DNA of 20,089 nucleotides from a virus, in the IMG/VR virus record IMGVR_UViG_3300043496_000079, positions 1-20,089 of that record; one strand, 5' to 3'. Below are positions 14,372 to 20,089 of the stretch, in pieces. The translations under genes were made by a program, and so were the position numbers. Position 1 is the stretch's first letter. Each line of letters starts with the position of its first letter. The notes under the pieces are model-generated. The model had not been told where the DNA came from and did not search any database. It saw only the letters and a list, made by a program, of their open reading frames with translations.

Positions 14372-14779
14372 TCAGGACCACGGCGGCGTCTGCGAGTCGT
14401 CGTAGAGGAAGTCGATCGTGTTGGTGATGTTGGTGTTGGCCGACGTGGTGACCCGGATGAAGCGCCACTGTGCGGGCTGTTTGATGATCTTCGTGGCGAC
14501 CGTGGAGGTGGTCAGCACAAAGGTGGTGGTGACGTCCACGGTCGGAGTGGAGATGTCCGCGTAGGTGGCATTGATCCAGACCGTACCGTCTACCGAGGTT
14601 TCGATCAGGTAGGTACAGGTCGGGGTTGCGCCGGAGGCGTTGATGACACGGATACAGCCGCCCTTGTGTGAGCCGGGCCGCTCCGCAATGTTGGTGGTCA
14701 CCGCGTTGCCCGCCATCTGCGCACACAGATTCACGAACTCGGGGTTGCGCGCCGACGAGCGCGCCGCAAGCGTTGCCAT
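14372..14779 (-). CDS. Small beta-rich head protein, possible decoration protein
   Basis: A 135-residue protein encoded right after the major capsid gene and its hairpin. Residues about 30-135 are rich in Thr, Val, Ile and Asn with clear strand alternation (TCTYLIETSVDGTVWINATY, TVDVTTTFVLTTSTVATKII, QWRFIRVTTSANTNITNTID), predicting a beta-sandwich. The N-terminus (about 1-30) is polar with two Cys. A beta-sandwich gene next to the capsid gene commonly encodes a head decoration or fibre protein, which would bind the capsid surface; this is inference from position. The ATG at 14779 is about ten bases after GGAAGG, a long but workable spacing. It does not resemble a lambda gpD-type protein in any way I can see. 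Confidence 0.65.
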   Translation of the reverse strand: MATLAARSSARNPEFVNLCAQMAGNAVTTNIAERPGSHKGGCIRVINASGATPTCTYLIETSVDGTVWINATYADISTPTVDVTTTFVLTTSTVATKIIKQPAQWRFIRVTTSANTNITNTIDFLYDDSQTPPWS

Positions 14780-14806
14780 AGTCAGTCATCCCTTCCGAAT
14801 GACCAG

Positions 14807-14837
14807 AGCCGGACGCCTCCAATCGAGGCGTCCGGCT
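14807..14837 (-). terminator. Perfect 13-bp hairpin after the major capsid gene
   Basis: Bases 14807-14819 (agccggacgcctc) are the exact reverse complement of 14825-14837, with a 5-base loop. It starts 7 bases after the major capsid stop and lies 27 bases before the next start. No T run follows, so it may be a leaky terminator or a 3'-end stabiliser that keeps the capsid mRNA more abundant than the downstream genes. Confidence 0.75.
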
Positions 14838-14844
14838 ATTCGGA

Positions 14845-16284
14845 TCAGGATCCGGTGAAGGTCGGCGTAACCAGGGCAGCGCCGTTGATCTTCTGCATGC
14901 CGTTGGTGTACCGGCGCATCGAGTAGGCGAAGTAGCCGTACAGCACCAGCGTCACGGCCATGTTCTTCGCGCGCGGCTGCTCCGCGCGGATGAACGTCGG
15001 CGCTCCTGGGTCTTCCCACAGGTGGGCCTCGTCGGAGGCCACGACGTAAATCTCGTCTTCGGTGCCGCCACCGAAAGCGGTACCGATATTCGCGTCGACC
15101 ACAACGGCGAGTCCGTTGGGCAGGTAGCCGCGGAAGCCGCGACCGTACTTCTCGGCGGCGTTGACACCCGACTGCTGGGCCGGAATACCCGGCTGAGCCA
15201 TCGCGGGCCAGGTCGAAACGAGCATGTTGTTCAGCCAGTGCCAGCGCCGCGGGTGCATGACCACCACATCCGGAGTGGCGTAGCCGAGGAACACACCTTC
15301 GGCCTGCGCCATGGCTGCGGACAACTTGGGCCACACACCGACAAAGGACACAACGGTGGCGGCGGTCGACTGGGCAACGGCGGACAGGCCGGTGACTGCC
15401 TGGTTGAGGATCGTGAAGTCGATCCGGGACGCGTACCGGCGGAACAGGTCGTCAACGGTGACGTCCTCGATGCCGGTGCCCCGGTCGATGGCCTGCCGGG
15501 AGAGGTCCTGGAAGCCGGCGGCGGTCTGCACGTTCTCGGTGAGCAGGGTGTCGTCCATGGACACGCCAGCGACCTGGTCGAACTCGGCGGCCTGAAGGTC
15601 CACCGAGGAACCGGTGGTGATCTGGCTGATGTTGACCGTCATGCCGTCGGCCGGCAGGTCGTGCTTGTTCATGATGTCGGCGAAGGGCCGCATCGCGGCA
15701 ACCTTCGGGGCGTACATCTCGGTCAAGTACTGCGGGACGACCAGACCGGCGAATGCTCCGGTGCCGGCGTCACCGGCAGCACGGGTGAGCTGGCCGGAGC
15801 GTTCGACGCGCTCCTCCTGCATGTGCCGGGACAGGCGTCCCTCGGCCTCCAGGTCGCGGTGGGCGTAGGCGTTGATGACGTCCTTCAGGAAGCCGGAGCC
15901 CTTGCCGGTGTTGCCCTGGTGGTAGGTGCGCTCTTCCTGGCCGACCCGGGCTACCCGGTCGTACGCCGGGCGCGGCGTGACGGTGGTCTCCGGGTTGAAG
16001 ATTCCGCGCTCTTCGCCAGCGGCCTCGATCTGCTGCTCGGCGGCCTGCGCACGCTTGGCCTTGCCCAGCTTGACGTCGATGCCCTCGATCTCCTGCCGGG
16101 CCCGGGTACGGTTCGCCTCGGCCTGGTCGGTGTCGCGGTCCTCGTCGTCGGTGAGGTTGGTCCGGCCGTCGGCGCGAACCTTGGTCAGGATTGAGCGGAT
16201 TTCGGCGGCCGCGCGGTCGCGCCGCTTGACTGCCTGTTCGCGCTCGATCTCGATCGACATGACAATGTCGTCGATTGTGGGCAT
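14845..16284 (-). CDS. Major capsid protein, HK97 fold, with N-terminal delta-like scaffold domain
   Basis: A 479-residue protein. Residues about 5-90 form a highly charged coiled coil (IEIEREQAVKRRDRAAAEIR, then RARQEIEGIDVKLGKAKRAQ) typical of the delta domain that guides assembly and is later cut off. A linker (95-160) leads to the shell domain, which starts near GAFAGLVVPQYLTEMYAPKV and contains E-loop and P-domain-like segments (DLFRRYASRIDFTILNQAVT) and an A-domain-like segment with DVVVMHPRRWHWLNNMLVST, a phrase seen in many phage_capsid family proteins. The protein ends VTLVLYGYFAYSMRRYTNGM plus a short tail. No separate scaffold gene is present. The start is set at 16284, because GGAGGGG (16290-16296) lies five bases upstream; an in-frame ATG at 16302 lies upstream of that site and is less likely. 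Confidence 0.9.
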   Translation of the reverse strand: MPTIDDIVMSIEIEREQAVKRRDRAAAEIRSILTKVRADGRTNLTDDEDRDTDQAEANRTRARQEIEGIDVKLGKAKRAQAAEQQIEAAGEERGIFNPETTVTPRPAYDRVARVGQEERTYHQGNTGKGSGFLKDVINAYAHRDLEAEGRLSRHMQEERVERSGQLTRAAGDAGTGAFAGLVVPQYLTEMYAPKVAAMRPFADIMNKHDLPADGMTVNISQITTGSSVDLQAAEFDQVAGVSMDDTLLTENVQTAAGFQDLSRQAIDRGTGIEDVTVDDLFRRYASRIDFTILNQAVTGLSAVAQSTAATVVSFVGVWPKLSAAMAQAEGVFLGYATPDVVVMHPRRWHWLNNMLVSTWPAMAQPGIPAQQSGVNAAEKYGRGFRGYLPNGLAVVVDANIGTAFGGGTEDEIYVVASDEAHLWEDPGAPTFIRAEQPRAKNMAVTLVLYGYFAYSMRRYTNGMQKINGAALVTPTFTGS

Positions 16285-16289
16285 GATCG

Positions 16290-16296
16290 CCCCTCC
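16290..16296 (-). promoter_or_regulatory. Ribosome binding site that sets the major capsid start
   Basis: On the minus strand the sequence is GGAGGGG followed by CGATC and ATG at 16284, a near-ideal spacing of five bases. The alternative in-frame ATG at 16302 would place this site inside the coding region and has no equally good site in front of it. A 159-base gap (16285-16443) separates the capsid start from the protease stop; besides this site no convincing promoter or hairpin was seen in it. Confidence 0.75.
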
Positions 16297-16443
16297 GGTC
16301 ATAGGGATACGTCAGGTATGCCCGCAAGCGCTGGAGTCTTCTGCCCGCTTGTCTTGCTGACTGTCCCGGCCGTGTCCCGTCATCCGCGGGGCCTACCAGG
16401 TGTCGCCGTCGGTCATCTGCGTCGGGCGACTGTTTCGGTCATG

Positions 16444-18129
16444 CTACTCGGACTCGTCCGACATCAGAGTGGCCCAGCGGTGGACAAGGCTGGTGCCGGT
16501 CGGCTTCGGCTGGTCCATGCGTGCCTGGATCTCCTCGGCAACGAGGCGGCTGACCACGTCCGGAGTGACCGGGCCGGGGTCGGCGACTCCGCCGAGGACG
16601 AGTGCGGCGGCGCGTGCCTGTGCCGGGCCCATACGTCGCAGCTCGGCGAAGATTTCCCGCTGACGGGCAGCGATCGAGGTGTGCGGGTTGGCTCCGTAGT
16701 TGACGGCCGACACGTCGCCGCGGTTGATGTCGTACGCCTGAATGCGGAACTGGGTGAAGTCCATGTTCCACACACCGTCGGTGATGTAGAAGGCGAAGGA
16801 CTGTTCCTCGATGGTCTCGTCCTGGATGGCCAGGACGAGGTCCTTGGCGTCCTGGCGTTCGGGGTTGAGCCAGGCAATGTCCTGGAGACCGTTGCGGTCG
16901 TTGGACAGCTCCAGGGTGCCGTTCTTGGTGGACGCCAGGGCGAGGCCGCCGTGGTTGGCGAGGAACACGACGTGCGGCTTGGCGGCCAGGGTGGCGTCGC
17001 CGGCTCCGGCGACCACGATCTCGTCGTAGGGGCCGAAGTCGTCGCACATGGCGTAGGGGGTGTCGTAGACGGAGGCGTAGCCCTCGACCCGGTAGAAGAT
17101 CTTGCCGTCGCGCTCGACCTGCTCGGACCGCATCTGCGATTGGAATGGAAGGCGTCGTTCGGCGGTCCCCAGAGCGAGCGTGGCGGCTCCGCGGGTCTCG
17201 GCGTGCCCGTTTACCCGGGTGAGGGCGCTACGACGTGCCAGGGCGGCCTGGACGGCGTCGGCGGGCGCAGCCGGACGCTCGCGCACCTCGACCTTCCGGG
17301 CCTGCCGGGCGTCGCGCTCTTGACGGCGCAACTGGAAGGCCGTCGTCGAGAACGGTGTCGGCGCGGGCGCTTCCCGGCGAGACTGATACCGGTAGCCGTA
17401 CTTCGACACGTCGAACCGACGCGCCATCAACTCGGCGTCCGGGTCGTGGGTGCGGGCGGCGTACACGTTGTCGGCCAGGCCGAGCTCGACGGATTCCTCG
17501 GCGAAGGCCCAGGTCTCGTCGAGCATGAGGAGCCGCCAGTCCTGCGGGTCGCCCCCGGCCTTCCGGGCGTACATGCCGGCAATGTTCTGCGACTGCCGGT
17601 CGAGGAAGGTTTGCATCTGCCCGTGGTCGGCGGCGTTGCCGTCTTCGAGGGCCGACGCGTCGTGGATCATCATCTGGCTGCCCGGCATCATCACGACCTC
17701 GTCGCCGGCCATGGCGATGATCGACGCGGCGGACGCCGCGATGGCGTCCACGTAGGTGGTCACTCTGGCCGGGTGGGACAGTAGGGCGGAGTGGATGGCA
17801 ATGGCGTCGAATACCGAGCCGCCGGGCGAATTGATCCGGATGGAGATCGACGGTGCTGTGATGGCCTGGATCTCCGTCACAAGCTGATCTGCCTGGACGC
17901 CCAGCGATCCGCCGATCTCGTCGTAGATCAGGACTGTTGCCGGCTCCTCCTGGCCGACGGTGCGGCCTTCTGTGTCGGCACGCACCTCGTACCAGGGCAG
18001 TCGAAGGTTCGTCAACGCGTCCGGGTCGATGTGGCCGCCGCCGGACTGGCGGCGTGCCTGATCGACGATCCGGTCGGCGGTCCGGTCAACGCGACCCTCC
18101 AGCCGGCGAAGGTGGATGCTGGTCGTCAT
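16444..18129 (-). CDS. Head maturation protease: ClpP-like (S14) domain fused to S78-type prohead protease domain
   Basis: A 561-residue protein. Residues about 60-225 form a ClpP-like fold: RINSPGGSVFDAIAIHSALL (98-117), AIAASAASIIAMAG (129-142, nucleophile probably S136), MMIHDAS with H156, and LDETWAFAEESVELGLAD with D204, a complete Ser-His-Asp set. A charged, Arg/Ala-rich linker follows (about 240-320). Residues about 325-490 match the HK97 prohead protease family (Peptidase_S78): FYRVEGYASVYDTPY, VVFLANHGG with H393, TIEEQSFAFYITDG with S444, and DVSAVNYGANPHTS. A C-terminal tail of about 70 residues ends the protein. Such proteases enter the prohead and cut the capsid delta domain. Position between portal and capsid fits. 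The ATG at 18129 overlaps the portal stop as ATGA. Having both protease types in one chain is unusual; no strong internal start for the second domain was found. Confidence 0.85.
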   Translation of the reverse strand: MTTSIHLRRLEGRVDRTADRIVDQARRQSGGGHIDPDALTNLRLPWYEVRADTEGRTVGQEEPATVLIYDEIGGSLGVQADQLVTEIQAITAPSISIRINSPGGSVFDAIAIHSALLSHPARVTTYVDAIAASAASIIAMAGDEVVMMPGSQMMIHDASALEDGNAADHGQMQTFLDRQSQNIAGMYARKAGGDPQDWRLLMLDETWAFAEESVELGLADNVYAARTHDPDAELMARRFDVSKYGYRYQSRREAPAPTPFSTTAFQLRRQERDARQARKVEVRERPAAPADAVQAALARRSALTRVNGHAETRGAATLALGTAERRLPFQSQMRSEQVERDGKIFYRVEGYASVYDTPYAMCDDFGPYDEIVVAGAGDATLAAKPHVVFLANHGGLALASTKNGTLELSNDRNGLQDIAWLNPERQDAKDLVLAIQDETIEEQSFAFYITDGVWNMDFTQFRIQAYDINRGDVSAVNYGANPHTSIAARQREIFAELRRMGPAQARAAALVLGGVADPGPVTPDVVSRLVAEEIQARMDQPKPTGTSLVHRWATLMSDESE

Positions 18130-19379
18130 TGCTCCTCTTCTCCGTCTTCGCCCTTATCTTGCCCGGGCGGCTTGGCCCCTGGTGGTTTGTTGCCTCCGCC
18201 GCCGGGCGCGGCGGCCTTCTTTGCCGGGAAGAACTTCTCGACCTCGGCCTCCTGGGCCGGGGTGTACTTCGGCCGGTTGTCGAGCTCCCGGGCCTCGGTG
18301 ACGGTGATCTGTTTGGCTTCCAACTGCGACTTGATCATGTCCTGACGGGACTGCGAGTCCATGCGGAGCAGGGCGTCGGTGTTCAGCTTCACGTACCTGG
18401 GTTGTGGCAGGAGCCGCTGCGACCAGTTGTGCTCGCGGCGGATGACGGTAGGGCCGAGGTGGTGAATCAGAAATTGCAGGTTCCGCTGGGTGATGTTGGC
18501 GTAGTTGATGGTGCCGCCGCCTGAGGCGGCTGCGCCGTCGATCATGTCTGCTGGGCAGCCGAAGAAGCGGCAGATTTCGGGGACGGACGACTTCCGGCCC
18601 TCCAACCATTCAATACCGGCATTCTCCGCCTGTATCAGGTCATACTCCCAGTCGTTGCCGGTAACGAACAAATCGCCACCTTCAACGGAAGAACGCCAAC
18701 GGTCCTTGATCGCGGTGGCGTCACCCGGCTTGATTGTCTTCTGCGTGTTCCGCAGACGCGCCCGCGGCACACCGCCCTGACCGAACCAGGACATCGCGAA
18801 CTTCTGCATGGACATGGCCTCGCCGATCGTCCACGCCGCATACGCGATCGGCGACAGGCCGAGAATCATCCCCGAGACGGGGAACTGGCGTTCGTGCCAC
18901 ACCTGCTCCGGCTTGTACTCGACCCCGTTGATCATCCAGCGAACCACCCCGGTACGGCTGACCCGCACCGAGACGGCCCGCGTGTTCTGAAGTTCGATCA
19001 CCCGCGGCAGGCCGGTGTACGGGTCGCGCTCCAGAATCAGGCCGACGGCGTTGCCGGTCCGGTCGAGGTCGGACTGACTTGCCCAGGCCCAGTCGTGCCA
19101 CGGCCATTGGTCACCGCCGGGCGTGACGAAGATTTGCGGCTTCTTCTTGACCTCCAACGCGAGACCGTCGTGGTCGCGGAACACGTCGACCGGCAGAGTG
19201 GAGATGTGGTCGGCGCGAAGCCGGACGCACGCCCATACGGCCGACTGCCGAAGAGCGGTGTCCTGGTTGACCTCGACGGCTCCGGTGTCGCCGCGAGTGC
19301 GACGCAGAATGCCGCCCTGATAGTCGAGCTGCGAGTCGCCGGCGTCACGAACCTGCCGATTGCGCCGCCACAGACTCAT
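18126..19379 (-). CDS. Portal protein, HK97 family
   Basis: A 417-residue protein of the length usual for HK97-type portals. Typical family features are the early helix ALRQSAVWACVRLRADHIST (42-61, where portals carry the S-x-V-x-A-x-V-x-x-I-A-type pattern), LPVDVFRD, the clip and stem segments around GNAVGLILERDPYTGLPRVI, and the C-terminal crown with SVPEICRFFGCPADMIDGAA and NITQRNLQFLIHHLGPTVIR. The end is a Pro/Gly/Lys-rich tail of about 40 residues, probably disordered. The portal forms the dodecameric ring at the vertex through which the terminase pumps DNA. The ATG at 19379 overlaps the upstream small membrane gene as ATGA, and the stop overlaps the protease start in the same way, so portal and protease are likely coupled in translation. 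Confidence 0.92.
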   Translation of the reverse strand: MSLWRRNRQVRDAGDSQLDYQGGILRRTRGDTGAVEVNQDTALRQSAVWACVRLRADHISTLPVDVFRDHDGLALEVKKKPQIFVTPGGDQWPWHDWAWASQSDLDRTGNAVGLILERDPYTGLPRVIELQNTRAVSVRVSRTGVVRWMINGVEYKPEQVWHERQFPVSGMILGLSPIAYAAWTIGEAMSMQKFAMSWFGQGGVPRARLRNTQKTIKPGDATAIKDRWRSSVEGGDLFVTGNDWEYDLIQAENAGIEWLEGRKSSVPEICRFFGCPADMIDGAAASGGGTINYANITQRNLQFLIHHLGPTVIRREHNWSQRLLPQPRYVKLNTDALLRMDSQSRQDMIKSQLEAKQITVTEARELDNRPKYTPAQEAEVEKFFPAKKAAAPGGGGNKPPGAKPPGQDKGEDGEEEQ

Positions 19380-19567
19380 CGGGCAGCCTCGTCACCAGCG
19401 TGCCGGCGGCGCACAACCGGCACGGCCAGAGCGGACCCGATCAGGATGAGCGCACCGGAGACAGCCAGCGCGGCACCGCCCAGATACGGCCACAGGTAGA
19501 ACGCCAACCCGGCGGCTACCAGCAACAGGCCCAGGACGTCCAGCGCGGTGGTGATGTGCTCCCGCAT
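19376..19567 (-). CDS. Small two-helix membrane protein between terminase and portal
   Basis: A 63-residue protein with two hydrophobic segments (about 8-28 and 31-52) separated by a short turn (LWPYLGG) and ending in VVRRRHAGDEAAR, which would place the C-terminus in the cytoplasm. A strong site (GGAGGGG) lies six bases before the ATG at 19567, and the stop overlaps the portal start as ATGA, so the gene appears real and expressed. It has no recognisable family. A membrane protein in the middle of the packaging genes is not expected; possible roles include anchoring, superinfection exclusion or a displaced holin-like function, all speculative. Confidence 0.65.
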   Translation of the reverse strand: MREHITTALDVLGLLLVAAGLAFYLWPYLGGAALAVSGALILIGSALAVPVVRRRHAGDEAAR

Positions 19568-19579
19568 CCGCCGCCCCTC

Positions 19580-20089
19580 CTAGTAAACCGATTCGAGGAC
19601 TTCGTAGTCCTCCGGGGCGTGCATCTCATATCCGTGCATCGCCATTGTCGCCGCATACAGCGGCGACAGATTCGCGCCGTTGCCGATCCGGGCGTAGACG
19701 AATGTGCCGTTGGTCGGCGAAGACAGCTTACGTGCTGTGGCTATCGCGGTGTCCAGGGAACGCTGGCCAAGGTGCCTGACTCGGACGGGTGGTGCCACGT
19801 CGGGATCGTAGCCCGCTTGCCCGGTGGCGTCGTAGAAGCGGGAGCATGCGGCCGCCACCTCCAGGCCGTTCGGGGTTTCGACGGTCACGCCGGCGGCGAT
19901 CAGCGGGGTCAGCAGAGATCGGGCCGGTGATTTGGGGTCGAGGACGACGGCCACGGGTTCGTGGTTCTCGATCAGCTCCATGAGCCGGGGCTGGAGCCAG
20001 TCCAGATCGGATGTCCCGGCGGGGATACGACCACCGGGCTCGATGATTTCGATGTGCCAGTCCCGGTCGGCGCGCCGACCTGCCGCAGC
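19580..20089 (-). CDS. Terminase large subunit, C-terminal part (cut by window edge)
   Basis: The open frame runs from TAG at 19580-19582 to the right edge with no stop, giving 170 residues of the C-terminal part of the gene; the ATP-binding motor domain lies outside the window. What is visible looks like the RNase-H-fold nuclease domain of phage large terminases: DWHIEIIEPGG (a strand pair), VAVVLDPKSPARSLL (a strand ending in Asp, usual for a metal ligand), VRVRHLGQRSLDTAIATARK (the late Asp followed by a helix, as in the LDAAVAGA-type motif) and a C-terminal domain end. The nuclease cuts concatemeric DNA to start and finish packaging. The in-frame ATG at 19981 is internal and not the true start. 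Followed 12 bases later by the small membrane gene. Confidence 0.85.
   Translation of the reverse strand, partial: AAAGRRADRDWHIEIIEPGGRIPAGTSDLDWLQPRLMELIENHEPVAVVLDPKSPARSLLTPLIAAGVTVETPNGLEVAAACSRFYDATGQAGYDPDVAPPVRVRHLGQRSLDTAIATARKLSSPTNGTFVYARIGNGANLSPLYAATMAMHGYEMHAPEDYEVLESVY

Noticed and set aside
15022-16194. Plus-strand open frame (390 codons) opposite the major capsid gene
   Set aside because: Shadow of the capsid gene; low-complexity Gly/Val/Leu/Asp composition and no operon partner on the plus strand.
16285-16443. Possible promoter, hairpin or tiny ORFs in the 159-base gap before the capsid gene
   Set aside because: Only a weak 6-bp inverted repeat (GTCGCC/GGCGAC) with a 16-17-base loop, no good -35/-10 pair, and ORFs of 7-9 codons were seen; only the ribosome site is supported.
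16318-17784. Long plus-strand open frame (488 codons) opposite the protease gene
   Set aside because: It lies antisense to a gene with clear family motifs and coupled start/stop; long antisense frames are expected in GC-rich coding DNA, and the translation is Gly/Val/Arg-rich with no recognisable fold.

Overview
This window is the late structural and lysis region of a tailed phage or prophage with siphovirus-type, HK97-like morphogenesis. The host is probably a GC-rich actinobacterium. Reasons: the DNA is strongly GC-rich with third codon positions dominated by G/C; Shine-Dalgarno sequences are strong (GAGGAGG, GGAGGGG); GTG starts occur; and the gene set resembles Streptomyces- or Micromonospora-type prophages. 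Species, and whether this is an integrated prophage or a free phage, cannot be told from the sequence. No integrase, repressor, att site, tRNA, CRISPR array or insertion sequence was seen.

All but one gene lie on the minus strand, so the late operon reads from the right edge to the left edge. Right to left, the packaging and head module holds the C-terminal end of the large terminase (cut by the window edge), a two-helix membrane peptide, the HK97-type portal, a head maturation protease that fuses a ClpP-like domain to an S78-type prohead protease domain, the major capsid protein with an N-terminal delta-like coiled coil, and a small beta-rich protein that may decorate the head. The connector module follows: an acidic disordered protein, a head-tail connector, a 59-residue protein, a probable tail terminator, an HK97 gp10-like protein and a small charged protein. 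The tail module holds the major tail protein, the tail assembly chaperone G with a -1-frame T extension, a 1060-residue tape measure protein with a C-terminal M15-like peptidase motif set, a Dit-like protein, a tail-hub-like protein, a small tail-tip protein, and a large host-binding protein (Asp-box propeller, Ig/Fn3-like modules, CBM-like jelly roll). The lysis end holds an uncharacterised protein, a two-domain endolysin, a coiled-coil membrane-anchored protein and a holin-like protein. A 16-residue tail of a plus-strand gene converges on the operon at the left edge.

Genes are packed tightly, with many ATGA, GTGA, TGATG or TAATG overlaps that suggest translational coupling. Three perfect inverted repeats stand in the few gaps: after the major capsid gene, after the major tail gene and at the end of the operon. 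The first two follow the two proteins needed in highest copy, so they probably set transcript dose by partial termination or mRNA protection.

The most unusual item is the double-protease fusion, in which both active sites look intact. The rest is a recognisable siphovirus late operon; no clearly new multi-gene system was found.
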